Numbered from the stretch's first letter, positions 1-8,993 are shown. The stretch: 64,000 nt of DNA from Pseudoalteromonas rubra (GCF_000238295.3 NZ_AHCD03000044.1:124001-188000), one strand, 5' to 3'. Numbers and translations: made by a program. The notes: a model not told the origin generated them from the sequence alone.

Positions 1-560
1 TTTTCTTCCTCTATCAGGCGCAACCACATGGTATATTTACTTTGTTCCCGCCAGTTTGCAGCACCACCTATCAGGGCGGCAAAGGTGATTTCGGGTTCAT
101 CGCCTAATTCGGCCAGCACCCAGCTTGCCTGGCTGAAGCCAACGACGCCAATGGGATTATTCGGATAACCATTTTGTCTCAGATAGCGAATAGCACTGCG
201 GACCTCTTCTGCACGTTGTGACATCGTTTGTGTCAGCCAGTCGCCATCAGAATTGCCAACGCCAGGTTTACTCCAGGACAGAGTTGCGTATCGTTGCTCG
301 TTTAACGTGGTGATAATTGGCTCAAAGTAGCCATTGGCGTTGTGATCCATCGCGCCATCACCATGTACAAGCAAAACGATAGCATCGTTACTTTGGTGCA
401 CTTTAGGTACCACCAGTCTGGCCTGTAACGTGTTTTCGTCTGAACTGAAGGTGATGACACGGTCTTCAACCAGCTCCTGGTTACTGTTATGACAACCGCT
501 GAGTGAGCAAAGTAGGATAAAAAAGAAGGCAGTGAAAAAAGTCGGGTTCCATCTGGGCAT
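1..560 (-). CDS. alpha/beta hydrolase lipoprotein, 3' end cut by window edge
   Basis: Reading down from the ATG at 560, the frame stays open to the left edge (186 codons), so the C-terminus is missing. The N-terminus is a lipoprotein signal with lipobox LSGC, so the protein is probably membrane-anchored in the envelope. An early VLLVHGDG stretch is the usual strand and oxyanion-region turn of alpha/beta hydrolases. GFSQAS further on is a G-x-S-x-A nucleophile elbow with Ser as the likely catalytic residue. The acid and His of the triad would lie beyond the edge. AAAGGAGAG lies just upstream of the ATG. It resembles dienelactone-hydrolase or prolyl-oligopeptidase-like esterases; the substrate is unknown. 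Confidence 0.8.
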   Translation of the reverse strand, partial: MPRWNPTFFTAFFFILLCSLSGCHNSNQELVEDRVITFSSDENTLQARLVVPKVHQSNDAIVLLVHGDGAMDHNANGYFEPIITTLNEQRYATLSWSKPGVGNSDGDWLTQTMSQRAEEVRSAIRYLRQNGYPNNPIGVVGFSQASWVLAELGDEPEITFAALIGGAANWREQSKYTMWLRLIEEE

Positions 561-909
561 TATGATCTCTCCTTTAATTGATACGTCCAATAATCAACAG
601 ACTCCTACCATATAGACTGACCCGCTTTAAGGATGTAAAGCTCTGTGGAAAAGTTGTAATTAGCTGTAAAACTTCAGCTAAGGTAAAGGTAATTTCTGTC
701 TGAGCCAATGGATTTGGTCGCATCAGGGACTGATATAAACAGCCTGTAACTTGTACGAAATGACTTTTGCAGTATGGCAAAAGTGTTTGCCAGTTACAGC
801 CATTATCATTTTATGAGAAATAATCTACAGTGAGTACACACCACGCAATGGCCACGAAATATGCCAGTACTGCGCACACAGTTCAAATAACTCAGGAGGG
901 TAAAGTACG
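561..909. other. intergenic region, divergent promoters expected
   Basis: This stretch lies between two divergent genes and should hold both promoters. An open frame on the minus strand (574-780) has no ribosome binding site and resembles no family I know, so I do not call it. No clear operator or hairpin was seen. Confidence 0.5.
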
Positions 910-1584
910 ATGAAAAAAGTTCTAATTCCGGTCACTAACCACGCAACCCTAGGCGAAACAGATCAGGCAAATGGTACCTACGCCCCGGAGCTGACACATG
1001 TCTGTCATATATTAAAAGCACAGGGAATTGCCTTTGATCTGGCGTCTATTGCGGGTGGTCAGGCGCCTTTATATGGTACGGACGCAGAAGGCGATGAGGT
1101 GAATCGGCAGATGCTTGAAGATCCTGAATTGCAGGCAAAAATAGCCAATACGCTGAAAGCTTCAGAGCTGAATGTGAGCGATTATGATGCGATTTTTTAT
1201 CCGGGTGGCTTTGGTCTGCTCAGTGATCTGGCAAGCGACGACCAGTTTGCTGCTTTGGCAGCAAGCCATTATGAAGCGGGTGGGGTGGTAGCGGCAGTGT
1301 GCCATGGTCCTGCGGCCTTATTGCCGATCACCCTGAGCAGCGGGGAGTCGCTCATTGCGAATAAGTCAGTCACTTGCTTTACCCGCGAAGAGGAAATTGA
1401 TTTTGGCACCATCAGCGATATTCCGTTCTTGCTTGAAGAAGCCATTGCCCGTAAAGCGGCGCAATACCGAAAAGCGCAGCCCTGGCAGGAGCTGGTGGTC
1501 GAAGATGAACGCCTGATAACGGGTCAGAATCCGGCCAGCGCACACGCTGTGGGTGTGGCACTGGCTAAGCATCTTACACAGTAA
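910..1584 (+). CDS. DJ-1/PfpI family protein (Hsp31-like class I glutamine amidotransferase fold)
   Basis: A 224-residue cytoplasmic protein with the DJ-1/PfpI fold. The nucleophile elbow AVCHGPAAL puts the reactive Cys at 131, followed by His132. YPGGFG near residue 97-102 is the family's conserved glycine-rich turn. The N-terminus MKKVLIPVTNH and the ETDQANGTYAPEL segment match the Hsp31/YDR533C-type subgroup, whose members act as glyoxalase III, deglycase or holding chaperones. AGGAGG lies about nine bases before the ATG. It is monocistronic or leads the downstream GST gene, a plausible pairing for electrophile or aldehyde detoxification. The exact activity cannot be decided from sequence. 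Confidence 0.88.
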   Translation: MKKVLIPVTNHATLGETDQANGTYAPELTHVCHILKAQGIAFDLASIAGGQAPLYGTDAEGDEVNRQMLEDPELQAKIANTLKASELNVSDYDAIFYPGGFGLLSDLASDDQFAALAASHYEAGGVVAAVCHGPAALLPITLSSGESLIANKSVTCFTREEEIDFGTISDIPFLLEEAIARKAAQYRKAQPWQELVVEDERLITGQNPASAHAVGVALAKHLTQ

Positions 1585-1654
1585 TTATTGTTATCCTCGT
1601 CGGTCGTTTTTGATATGTACGGCCGACTGTTCTCGAAAAGGGATCCATGTTTTC

Positions 1655-2263
1655 ATGATTAAAGTACACCATCTTAATCAGTCACGTTCAACTCGCGTAC
1701 TGTGGCTGCTTGAAGAGCTTAGGCTGCCTTACGAAGTGGTACACCACGAGCGTGATCCGCATACCCGCCTGGCACCAGCAAGCCTGGGCCAGGTTCATCC
1801 GCTAAATAAAGCGCCGGCCATTGAACACAACGGTCTGGTGCTGTGTGAGTCGGGGGCCATCATGGAGTATTTACTTGATCAGGCTGAGCCGACAGCGCTG
1901 CGCCCTGCAAAAAGCGATACCCATTATTATCAGTATCTTGAATGGTTACATTTCGCCGAAGGATCTCTGGCACTGCCAGTGATCACGACTTTGTTGTTGG
2001 GTATGGAGCAGCGTGATGGAAGCACGCCAATGGATGGATACATTGCCAAAGAGCTGGCACTGGATCTGGGCTATATTGAAGCAACGTTGTCGCAACAAAC
2101 GTTTTTTGCCGGCCCGCAATTTAGCGCAGCAGACATTATGATGACCATCACACTGGAGTTTGCGGCTAATCTTAAGCTGCTGAATGATAAACCACAGATA
2201 CAGCGCTATCTTAACCAGGTACAAAGCCGCGAGGCTTATCAGGCTGCCAGAAAGCAAGGGTAA
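1655..2263 (+). CDS. glutathione S-transferase family protein
   Basis: A 202-residue soluble protein. The N-terminal thioredoxin-like domain starts MIKVHHLNQSRSTRVLWLL; the Ser/Arg cluster near residue 8-11 is where GSTs place the glutathione-activating Ser or Tyr. NKAPAIEHNG, with its cis-Pro, and CESGAIMEYL, which binds the glutathione gamma-glutamyl group, follow near residues 50-70. The rest is the helical C-terminal domain with an SAADIMM N-capping motif. The frame is open further upstream, but ATG 1655 starts exactly at the fold and follows AAAAGGGA. Substrates are unknown; the neighbouring Hsp31-like gene suggests stress detoxification. Confidence 0.88.
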   Translation: MIKVHHLNQSRSTRVLWLLEELRLPYEVVHHERDPHTRLAPASLGQVHPLNKAPAIEHNGLVLCESGAIMEYLLDQAEPTALRPAKSDTHYYQYLEWLHFAEGSLALPVITTLLLGMEQRDGSTPMDGYIAKELALDLGYIEATLSQQTFFAGPQFSAADIMMTITLEFAANLKLLNDKPQIQRYLNQVQSREAYQAARKQG

Positions 2264-2480
2264 ATCGTGATTATGGCTGCTTTGTTTTATTTGCGCAGAG
2301 CAGCTGTTTTTCTGGCGCTGACCACTGAACATCGCGTTTTATTATCAATAAAGGTAAAATACTGATTGTTTATTTTGCCCAATAATAAATCTTTCCTAAA
2401 TAATCTATGCTGTATCTGTACCGTGAGTGCGCTCCGGTTCTTTTTAATCGACCCTATTAACTTCAGTGAGCGATACAGTG

Positions 2481-3293
2481 ATGACAAAAACCATATTAAT
2501 TACCGGCGCAACCGATGGGATTGGACTGGCCACGGCGAGAACACTCCTTGAGCTGGGCCACCGCGTGATCTTACATGGCAGAAATGCTGAAAAGCTATCG
2601 GCGCGCAAAGCTGAACTTTCGGCGCATATCGAGCCGGAACGTGTTGCGACTTACACCGCAGATCTGAGTGTGATCAGTGATATCAAGCATCTGGTCAATG
2701 CGCTTAAGCAGGCAGGTACTGAGCTGGATGTGCTGATCAACAATGCCGGTGTATTTGTGATACCAGAGCGAATCACGCCTGAGGGGATTGATGTACGCTT
2801 TATGGTGAATACCATTGCCCCTTATCTGCTGACCCGAGCTTTGCTGCCAGATATGAAGCAAGGTGCCAGAGTGATCAACTTATCATCGGCAGCGCAGGCA
2901 TCTCTGATACCACAAGAGATAATTGCATCCAGTAGCTTGTCGGACAATGCCGCGTATGCCAAAAGTAAGCTCGCCCTGACCATGTGGTCAATGCAACTGG
3001 GCGCAGCCTCTGATGATTCCCGGGCGACGGTTGTTGCGGTAAATCCGAAGTCATTTCTGGGGTCAAAAATGGTTGAGCAGGCCTATGGTGTCGCCGGGGG
3101 CAATGTCCAGGAAGGCGCGGATATATTGGTTCGGGCGGCGTTGTCGGAGGAATTCTCCAGGGCGTCCGGCCAGTATTTTGACAACGACCATGGCCGCTTT
3201 GCACGGGCCCATGATGACGCATATGATGAGCAAAAAGTGACAGAGCTACTCAAAGTCTTAGAGCATTTTCGTCAGCAATATGGGTTTGCGTAA
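2481..3293 (+). CDS. short-chain dehydrogenase/reductase (SDR)
   Basis: A 270-residue classical-type SDR, an NAD(P)-dependent oxidoreductase. The cofactor motif TGATDGIG is at residues 8-15, the structural NNAG at 87-90, and the catalytic YAKSK (Tyr159, Lys163) follows a SS pair near 135. The layout resembles retinol-dehydrogenase or WW-domain-oxidoreductase-like bacterial SDRs. An in-frame GTG exists at 2466, but ATG 2481 begins right before the first beta strand (MTKTILITG), so I prefer it. Substrate unknown. It appears monocistronic and converges with the gene at 3339. Confidence 0.87.
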   Translation: MTKTILITGATDGIGLATARTLLELGHRVILHGRNAEKLSARKAELSAHIEPERVATYTADLSVISDIKHLVNALKQAGTELDVLINNAGVFVIPERITPEGIDVRFMVNTIAPYLLTRALLPDMKQGARVINLSSAAQASLIPQEIIASSSLSDNAAYAKSKLALTMWSMQLGAASDDSRATVVAVNPKSFLGSKMVEQAYGVAGGNVQEGADILVRAALSEEFSRASGQYFDNDHGRFARAHDDAYDEQKVTELLKVLEHFRQQYGFA

Positions 3294-3298
3294 TGCAT

Positions 3299-3324
3299 TT
3301 GCCACTGTGCTATGACAGTGGCAA
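3299..3324. terminator. bidirectional hairpin between convergent genes
   Basis: A perfect 10-bp stem, TTGCCACTGT paired with ACAGTGGCAA, around a 6-base loop. It sits six bases after the SDR stop and before the end of the opposing gene. There is no long T run on either side, so it may be a weak or attenuating terminator. Confidence 0.5.
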
Positions 3325-3338
3325 TCAATATGGAATGA

Positions 3339-3839
3339 CTATTCGAAGCGGGAAAATTGATTGAAAAACTCAAGCTGAGCCGGGTGATTTAACGCTTTTG
3401 GACGCAGTGCTTGTACCTGAGGGATGATGTCCGCTTTATCCAGTCCAAGTTGATACATGATCAAACCAATGGCCAGTCCTGTGCGTCCTGAGCCGCCTTT
3501 ACAGTGCACTGCAACGGTACCCTGTTCAGACAGGATGGCATTAAGCTGCGGCCAGCTCTTCACAAATGCCTGCGTAAAGTCTTCATTAGGTGGGGCATCA
3601 TCTGCAATGGGCAACTGAAACCACGACATGCCAAGGCCTTCGCACACCTGAGGTAAGGCGTTTGCCTCGTTACTTTCTAACTCCGAAGGGTACATGAGCG
3701 TCACAATCGCCTGTGCTCCGGCGTCATGCAATTGTCGAACTGACTCATCCAATGTGGTGCCTTTAGTGCCCGGGCAAGGGGTAAATAACAAAGCTGCGCC
3801 ATTACCAAGGCGCAGCGTATCGAAAGGGTGTGAGATCAT
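3339..3839 (-). CDS. protein tyrosine/dual-specificity phosphatase-like (CDKN3/KAP-like)
   Basis: A 166-residue cytoplasmic protein with the cysteine phosphatase P-loop HCKGGSGRTG: His112, Cys113 nucleophile, Arg119. PIADDAPP around 77-84 probably supplies the general-acid Asp. Bacterial proteins of this size and motif are usually called CDKN3-like dual-specificity phosphatases. Its ATG follows directly on the TAA of the upstream chemoreceptor gene with no base between, so it is very likely translated by coupling from the same mRNA. The substrate is unknown; a protein phosphotyrosine, phosphoserine or a small phosphoester are all possible. The link to chemotaxis is an inference from position. 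Confidence 0.78.
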   Translation of the reverse strand: MISHPFDTLRLGNGAALLFTPCPGTKGTTLDESVRQLHDAGAQAIVTLMYPSELESNEANALPQVCEGLGMSWFQLPIADDAPPNEDFTQAFVKSWPQLNAILSEQGTVAVHCKGGSGRTGLAIGLIMYQLGLDKADIIPQVQALRPKALNHPAQLEFFNQFSRFE

Positions 3840-5822
3840 TTAGTCTGTCACTTTATACCGGTCAATTAATTCATCCATATCCATTGCGGCCTCTGCGATA
3901 TTAGAGGCTGCCACGGCAATTTGTTCGGCCCCGGTTACTGTTTCGGTGGCCTTGGCAAATATTTCTACTATATGTCGGCTGACTTCGTCAATGGCATTGC
4001 TTTGCTGCTGGGTATTCACTGACACCGAATCCGTCACTGATTCCACCTGCTTCGCCTGTTCGACTATTTTGCCTAACGCTTCTTTAATGAGCTCGGCTCG
4101 TTCGGCGGCCTGCATGGCATTTTCTTTGCCCTGGGTAATGACGTCCGAGGCAGACTTGGCACTGGTTTGTAGTTCGCTCACCAGTGCCGAAATTTCTTCT
4201 GTGGACTGCTGAGTGCGACTGGCCAGACTACGTACTTCGTCGGCAACCACCGCAAAGCCACGACCCTGCTCGCCAGCCCGGGCTGCCTCAATAGCCGCGT
4301 TCAGTGCCAGCAGATTGGTCTGTTCGGCAATACTCTGGATCATATCAACCATGCCCGAAATGCTGCCCACCCGCTCGTTCAGCGCATCAACGGATGTCGC
4401 AGACTTTTCCATATCTAAGGATGCTTGCTGGATCACTTGCACCGCGTCTGTCACGACCTTCTGACCATTGACTGATTCCTCCGACACGGACTTTGCTGCA
4501 GCCGCGTTTTCTATCATAGAGTTGGCGATGACCTGAATATTGGCACTCATTTGCTCAGCCGCTGAGGCAATGGTTTGCACACCGGATTGCTGTTCAACCA
4601 AATTGGTCTGGCTCTGGCTGATGGCACAAGCTGTTTCGTGGGTTGATGTGGTGATTTTTTGCGACGCTCGACCAAACTCAATCAGATCTTCAGCAAACTG
4701 TCGGGTCAGGCTGTTAATGTCGGTTGCCGATTTACCAAGCTCGTCTGAGCTAAGAACACCGATTTCATGTGCCAGGTTGCGTTGATTCATTGCGATGATA
4801 ATGCCTTCTGCAATCTTGGCAGACTGCTGATGGCGAAGCCGGATGGATATGAACAGCGCAGCTGTTATCAGTAAGCCTATCACCAGAATAATCAATTCAA
4901 CCACCAGAACCGTAACCGCTCCTTCCTGAATCTTGATGGCCGTTTTATCGACCAGTGTCAGCGCTTTTTCTTCAGCTTCTTTAAGCGCATTAATCCGTTG
5001 AGTAGCGGCTGAGAACCAGGCTTCGGGCTCTTGCCCAAACCCCGAATCCCGATCTGCGACGGTGGCTCTGAAAGCGTCAACGTTTTTCATGGCTCTGCTG
5101 TTTAATGCCGCAGAAAACATGGCTTTCATCTCTGGGGGCGATGCTTCGAGTGCTTCAGCCAGATAGACTTCTTGTTTGGTGTGAAGCTGGGTATAGCGGG
5201 TGCGAAGTGCCGGGGTAAATCTATCTTGTGCAAACACATTTGTCAGCACTGCACGCTCTATGCCTGCAGATTCTTTGGCGCTGGAGAAGTTGTATATCGC
5301 CATTAACTCAGTTGCAACGATGTAATCGCGGCTCAGTCGCGCTGCGGTGATAACAATATGCAGGCCCTGATTGTTAATGTCGGTGTAGTATTTTAATGCT
5401 TCAGGCAGGCTCATAGAGAGCGAGCTGACTTTGCGCCTGACAGTGTCGAGCTGGTCAAACTTTTGCAGCAATATGTTGAGCTCGCGCGTCATGTCTTCCG
5501 ATAAGTCCCAGTGTATCACCTCGCTTTTCAGCTTAGTGAGCTGGCTTTCGGTCAGACGGCGTTGCTGTGTCAGGTTGCTTTGAAATTTTTGGCCTTGCGA
5601 ACCGATGAAGCCTGCGGAAGCACCCCGCTCTTTTTGCGTTTCGTGTATCAGCGCGAGCACAGCATGGCTCAAAAAGGAATTGTATTCGGCGTCATAGGCG
5701 TCATTCATGCGTTTTGCTGACACTGACACGTCATAAAAAATGACGCCGCCCAACAGCAAGCATGGAAGCAGAACAACAAGGGTAAGGTGGCTGGATATGG
5801 TTTTAGCTATTGTTTTGAGCAT
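3840..5822 (-). CDS. methyl-accepting chemotaxis protein with NIT sensor domain
   Basis: A 660-residue transmembrane chemoreceptor. Order: TM1 (about 12-32), a periplasmic helical domain with the NIT signature ETQKERGASAGFIGSQGQ near residue 57-75, TM2 (about 305-328), a HAMP-like linker, then the signalling hairpin. The hairpin tip motif NLLALNAAIEAARAGEQGRG and the following AVVADEVRSLA are canonical for binding CheA and CheW. NIT domains are associated with nitrate/nitrite sensing, but the ligand here is not proven. Glu/Gln-rich heptads suit methylation by CheR and CheB. No C-terminal CheR-tethering pentapeptide is seen; it ends DRYKVTD. The phosphatase-like gene follows with zero spacing. 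Confidence 0.92.
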   Translation of the reverse strand: MLKTIAKTISSHLTLVVLLPCLLLGGVIFYDVSVSAKRMNDAYDAEYNSFLSHAVLALIHETQKERGASAGFIGSQGQKFQSNLTQQRRLTESQLTKLKSEVIHWDLSEDMTRELNILLQKFDQLDTVRRKVSSLSMSLPEALKYYTDINNQGLHIVITAARLSRDYIVATELMAIYNFSSAKESAGIERAVLTNVFAQDRFTPALRTRYTQLHTKQEVYLAEALEASPPEMKAMFSAALNSRAMKNVDAFRATVADRDSGFGQEPEAWFSAATQRINALKEAEEKALTLVDKTAIKIQEGAVTVLVVELIILVIGLLITAALFISIRLRHQQSAKIAEGIIIAMNQRNLAHEIGVLSSDELGKSATDINSLTRQFAEDLIEFGRASQKITTSTHETACAISQSQTNLVEQQSGVQTIASAAEQMSANIQVIANSMIENAAAAKSVSEESVNGQKVVTDAVQVIQQASLDMEKSATSVDALNERVGSISGMVDMIQSIAEQTNLLALNAAIEAARAGEQGRGFAVVADEVRSLASRTQQSTEEISALVSELQTSAKSASDVITQGKENAMQAAERAELIKEALGKIVEQAKQVESVTDSVSVNTQQQSNAIDEVSRHIVEIFAKATETVTGAEQIAVAASNIAEAAMDMDELIDRYKVTD

Positions 5823-6047
5823 GCACGACTCACTTCTTGGGGTTTTAGCGTAAATAGCTGTTTAAATATAGTGCGAAGTGACAATTTTGGATCACTTTAC
5901 GCACACACTATTGCATAAAGTTTCGTTGTTGATCCAGTAACTTCATAATATTTAATAAGAAAAAAATACTATGATTCTGTTGTGGGTACACAGCATTTCT
6001 ATTACGGGTATGTTAATGGAGAGGGGCTTTTTGGCGGTGTATGGGGT

Positions 6048-6085
6048 AAGTGTCACAGACAGGTGGCTTGCTGTGACACTTTTTT
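6048..6085 (+). terminator. hairpin with T run
   Basis: AAGTGTCACAG pairs with CTGTGACACTT (11 bp) around a 12-base loop, and six T residues follow on the plus strand. No plus-strand gene lies just upstream. It sits three bases past the end of the minus-strand DUF2141 gene, so it may shield that gene from antisense reads or act weakly in the minus direction. Confidence 0.45.
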
Positions 6086-6087
6086 GG

Positions 6088-6513
6088 TCAACGCAGTCGT
6101 ATTTTTAAATTCTGATTTTGTTGCGTGACGTGTACCGCCAGTTGCGGGAACTGGGGGGCGCCTGTGAGCATTGCATTATTGCTAAAACCATAAGGTTCAG
6201 TTGGTATACCAAAGCGGTTTCGATTCAGCCTGCCGTCGTTGTTGAGGTCCTGATAAACCATAAAGCTGTACTGTCCGGGTTCTACGTCGCGTAATATGAG
6301 TTCAGGCTGGTTGCCTGATACGTGCTGTTGCGCCACCCGCCATGCTTGTTGCTGTATAAACGCGGCCGGAGAGTCATAAGCGACGAGCTTCAGGGTACCA
6401 GATTGGTGTGCCAGGCCACTGAATGTGATGGTCAGATCTTGTGCCATCGCACTGGTCGAAAGTGCGGCAAGCATGCAGGCCAAGGCGGTGGTGCGAGTCA
6501 GGTGTTTAGTCAT
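6088..6513 (-). CDS. DUF2141 family exported protein
   Basis: A 141-residue protein with a Sec signal peptide (hydrophobic core LACMLAALST, cleavage after AMA at residue 24). The mature part reads as one small beta sandwich typical of DUF2141: LTITFSGL at the start, LRDVEPGQYSFMVYQDLN in the middle, then DGRLNRNRFGIPTEPYGFSN. That DxNxDGxL-type loop and the GIPTEPYGFSN segment are the family's hallmark; the acidic loop may bind calcium. The frame extends to 6537, but ATG 6513 has AAGGA eight bases upstream and gives the cleaner signal. The function of the family is not established. It stands alone. Confidence 0.82.
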   Translation of the reverse strand: MTKHLTRTTALACMLAALSTSAMAQDLTITFSGLAHQSGTLKLVAYDSPAAFIQQQAWRVAQQHVSGNQPELILRDVEPGQYSFMVYQDLNNDGRLNRNRFGIPTEPYGFSNNAMLTGAPQFPQLAVHVTQQNQNLKIRLR

Positions 6514-6696
6514 GTTAGTTATCCTTTGATGAGTCATTGTTTTGATGGGATAACTTTACGAAATGGCATGGGTGATTACGTGTGTGATCTGTCATGACAA
6601 GGGCATGACAGATGTCATTGGTGCTTAAGTGACAGGCTTTTCTTACACATAGTGAGCTGATTAAATCCGGTAAGATGGCAAGGGCCTTTACACTTA

Positions 6697-7275
6697 CTAA
6701 GGTTGTAACAGGGTTTTATACCAAGCCCCATTTTCATGCTGGTAGAGTTCGCGCACATGGAGCCTGCTTTCTTTGAAGGTCAGAAACTCGATACTGAGCG
6801 GTTGTATAATAAAACCCCCCCAGTCGTCGGGGAGTGGTATCGTTTGTGCCTGATAGTCATTACTAAGTGTTTCGAGTTTGCTGGTAACGGCTTGCATTGA
6901 TACCAGCGGCTGGCTTTGCTGACAGGCTAAGGTGGTGAGCTGAGCGTCATGACTGCGGCTTTGCCAGTAACGCAGTGCATCGGCACGGCTGATCTCGGAT
7001 GCCAGTCCTTTAACACGGACCTGATAGCCCAGGGCGTCCCACCAGGCTGTCAAAGCCACTTTGGGATTACGTCGCAAGTCTTGTCCTTTGTGCGAACCCA
7101 GGTGCGTGCAAAAAGTAAAACCGGCATCACTCACCGCTTTAAGGTCGACAAAACGACCACTGGGGAAGCCCTGTTCGTCCAAGGTAGAAATACAAATGGC
7201 GCTGCGTTGCTTGAGATTAGACTGAGCTTTGGCCTGTTGCCACCAGGATAGAAACTGTTCGATAGGATTATCCAT
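6697..7275 (-). CDS. pyridoxamine 5'-phosphate oxidase (PdxH-like) family protein
   Basis: A 192-residue split-barrel flavoprotein. FVDLKAVSDAGFTFCTHLGSHKGQDL resembles the FMN-binding strand region of PNPOx enzymes. VALTAWWDALGYQVRVKGLA matches the core. The C-terminal WGGFIIQP and SRLHVREL resemble the PdxH signature, where the usual text is SRLHDR; here Val replaces Asp. Full PdxH proteins are about 210-220 residues, so this one is slightly short. It may oxidise pyridoxamine or pyridoxine phosphate with FMN, or be a paralog of altered specificity. AAGGAG sits five bases before ATG 7275; a GTG one codon earlier is also possible. Confidence 0.8.
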   Translation of the reverse strand: MDNPIEQFLSWWQQAKAQSNLKQRSAICISTLDEQGFPSGRFVDLKAVSDAGFTFCTHLGSHKGQDLRRNPKVALTAWWDALGYQVRVKGLASEISRADALRYWQSRSHDAQLTTLACQQSQPLVSMQAVTSKLETLSNDYQAQTIPLPDDWGGFIIQPLSIEFLTFKESRLHVRELYQHENGAWYKTLLQP

Positions 7276-7494
7276 CACGGCTCCTTGTTGAGTTGTTTAT
7301 CTTTACCATGGCATGTTCCTACTTCGGTTTCAAATGATCCGTACAACGGTTGCGTGCGTATGAATTTCAGGTCCCATTGCTGCGATGTGACCAGCAGGTA
7401 GGGCCTCGATAATTTTATTTTTAATATCTTTGCAAGGTGTTTCGGCTTACCCTATGTTTAGTTTGGTTGAAGCCTTGGTGATAAGGAAATATGA

Positions 7495-8112
7495 ATGGCT
7501 GATTTAATGGTAAAAGGTGTGATTTTTGACCTGGATGGTACTCTGGTAACCTCCTCTCTTGATTTCGCTTTAATCAAAGCACAGATTGGCTGTGATCGTG
7601 ATGCAGACTTACTCGATTTCGTCGAGTCTTTACCTTCTCCTTACATGCGTGAAGAAGCCATGGCGCTGATCCATCAACATGAGATGCAGGACGCACAGCA
7701 TGCAGAACCAATCCCCGGAGTGGTAGACACAGTGTCGTTTCTTAAATCCATCGGCATGCCTATGGCCATAGTCACGCGTAACTATTCCAAAGCAGCGCAG
7801 CTAAAACTTGAGCGATGCCGTCTGGATTTGGACTATATGCTGACACGCGAAGATGCGTTACCTAAGCCGGATCCTCAGGCACTGCATATGGTTGCTGATA
7901 GTTGGTCTTTACCTTATCAACACTGTGTTTATGTGGGTGATTATAAATACGACATTGAAGCTGCACAACGTGCCAGTATGCATGCTTGTTTGTTTGCCCC
8001 CGTTGGCCTGCCAGACTATGCTCAGCAGGCTGATATCATCATTGAGCGATTTGTTGACCTGCCTGCGGCACTAGGTCTGCATCATCGCGCTCGAACTGGC
8101 CAGTTTGCCTAA
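7495..8112 (+). CDS. HAD-superfamily hydrolase, phosphoglycolate-phosphatase-like
   Basis: A 205-residue cytoplasmic phosphatase-like protein. Motif I is FDLDGT with nucleophile Asp12 and acid/base Asp14. A helical cap follows (about 25-85). Motif II is the Thr in AIVTRN, motif III the Lys in ALPKPDP, and motif IV is VGDYKYD, whose two Asp residues bind magnesium. All catalytic residues are present, so it should be active. The helical cap points to the Gph/PgmB-like class; the substrate cannot be assigned. AAGGA is seven bases before the ATG. Confidence 0.87.
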   Translation: MADLMVKGVIFDLDGTLVTSSLDFALIKAQIGCDRDADLLDFVESLPSPYMREEAMALIHQHEMQDAQHAEPIPGVVDTVSFLKSIGMPMAIVTRNYSKAAQLKLERCRLDLDYMLTREDALPKPDPQALHMVADSWSLPYQHCVYVGDYKYDIEAAQRASMHACLFAPVGLPDYAQQADIIIERFVDLPAALGLHHRARTGQFA

Positions 8113-8223
8113 AAATCTCAGAGTAAATATCGCAATATCGGGCAATTCTCGTCTGGGTATGGCCCAAAATGCAATGTCTTGTTAGAATCTTGTCCAATTT
8201 AATTTGCACAAACGAGAATTAAG

Positions 8224-8949
8224 ATGGGTAGAGCATTTGAAGTCCGCAAAAACGCCATGGCAAAAACGGCAGCGGCAAAGACCAAAGTAAACTCAAAATA
8301 TGGTAAAGAGATCTATGTAGTCGCAAAAAATGGTGGCGCTGATCCAGACACCAACCTCTCCCTTCGTCGTTTGATCGATAAAGCTAAGAAAGACCAGGTT
8401 CCGGCACACGTTATTGAAAAAGCGATTGAAAAAGCGGCCGGTGGTGCAGGTGAAGATTACTCACCAGCACGTTATGAAGGTTACGGCCCTGGTAACTGTA
8501 TGGTGATTGTGGACTGTCTGACTGATAACCCGAACCGTACTATCAAGGATGTACGTCTGCCGTTCACAAAGACAGACTCAAAAATTGGTAGTCCGGGCTG
8601 TGTTGCTCACATGTTCGATCACTTTGCTATCCTTGGCTTCGCCGGTGATGACGATGAAGCCGTACTGGAAGCGCTGATGATGGCGGATGTTGACGTGACG
8701 GACGTTGAAGTAGAAGACGGTCAGGTTTCCGTGTTTGCACCTCACACTGAGTACTTCAAAGCGAAAACAGCCTTGATTGAAGCGTTTGACGGTATCACTT
8801 TCGAAGTAGATGAAATTACCTGGGTTCCGCAAACACACGTTGAGATCACAGGTGAAGACGATCTGGCAAACTTCGAGAAGTTTATCAACATGCTGGAAGA
8901 CTGTGACGACGTACAGAACGTGTACCACAACGCCATTGTGAAAAACTAA
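8224..8949 (+). CDS. YebC/PmpR family regulator, YeeN-type
   Basis: A 241-residue protein of the YebC/TACO1 family. The N-terminal MGRAFEVRKNAMAKTAAAKTK differs from the YebC type (MAGHSKW) and matches the YeeN branch. The middle RRLIDKAKKDQVPAHVIEKA and EGYGPGN are family hallmarks, as is the acidic C-terminal part. The family was first described as DNA-binding regulators and more recently as ribosome-associated factors that help translation of difficult motifs such as polyproline. Which applies here is open. The promoter should lie in 8113-8223. Two hairpins follow the gene. Confidence 0.92.
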   Translation: MGRAFEVRKNAMAKTAAAKTKVNSKYGKEIYVVAKNGGADPDTNLSLRRLIDKAKKDQVPAHVIEKAIEKAAGGAGEDYSPARYEGYGPGNCMVIVDCLTDNPNRTIKDVRLPFTKTDSKIGSPGCVAHMFDHFAILGFAGDDDEAVLEALMMADVDVTDVEVEDGQVSVFAPHTEYFKAKTALIEAFDGITFEVDEITWVPQTHVEITGEDDLANFEKFINMLEDCDDVQNVYHNAIVKN

Positions 8950-8969
8950 TCTGTTGCGACAGATTAGTT
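8944..8969 (+). other. perfect hairpin spanning the yebC-like stop codon
   Basis: AACTAATCTGT pairs perfectly with ACAGATTAGTT (11 bp) around the tetraloop TGCG. The TAA stop (8947-8949) lies inside the left arm. No T run follows, so it is not a classical terminator. It might protect the 3' end of the mRNA or affect termination of translation. Confidence 0.6.
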
Positions 8970-8993
8970 GCCATTCTTAGGCACAAAACTGAG

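Noticed and set aside
574..780. 68-residue open frame on the minus strand
   Set aside because: No ribosome binding site, no family resemblance and it lies in a divergent promoter region.
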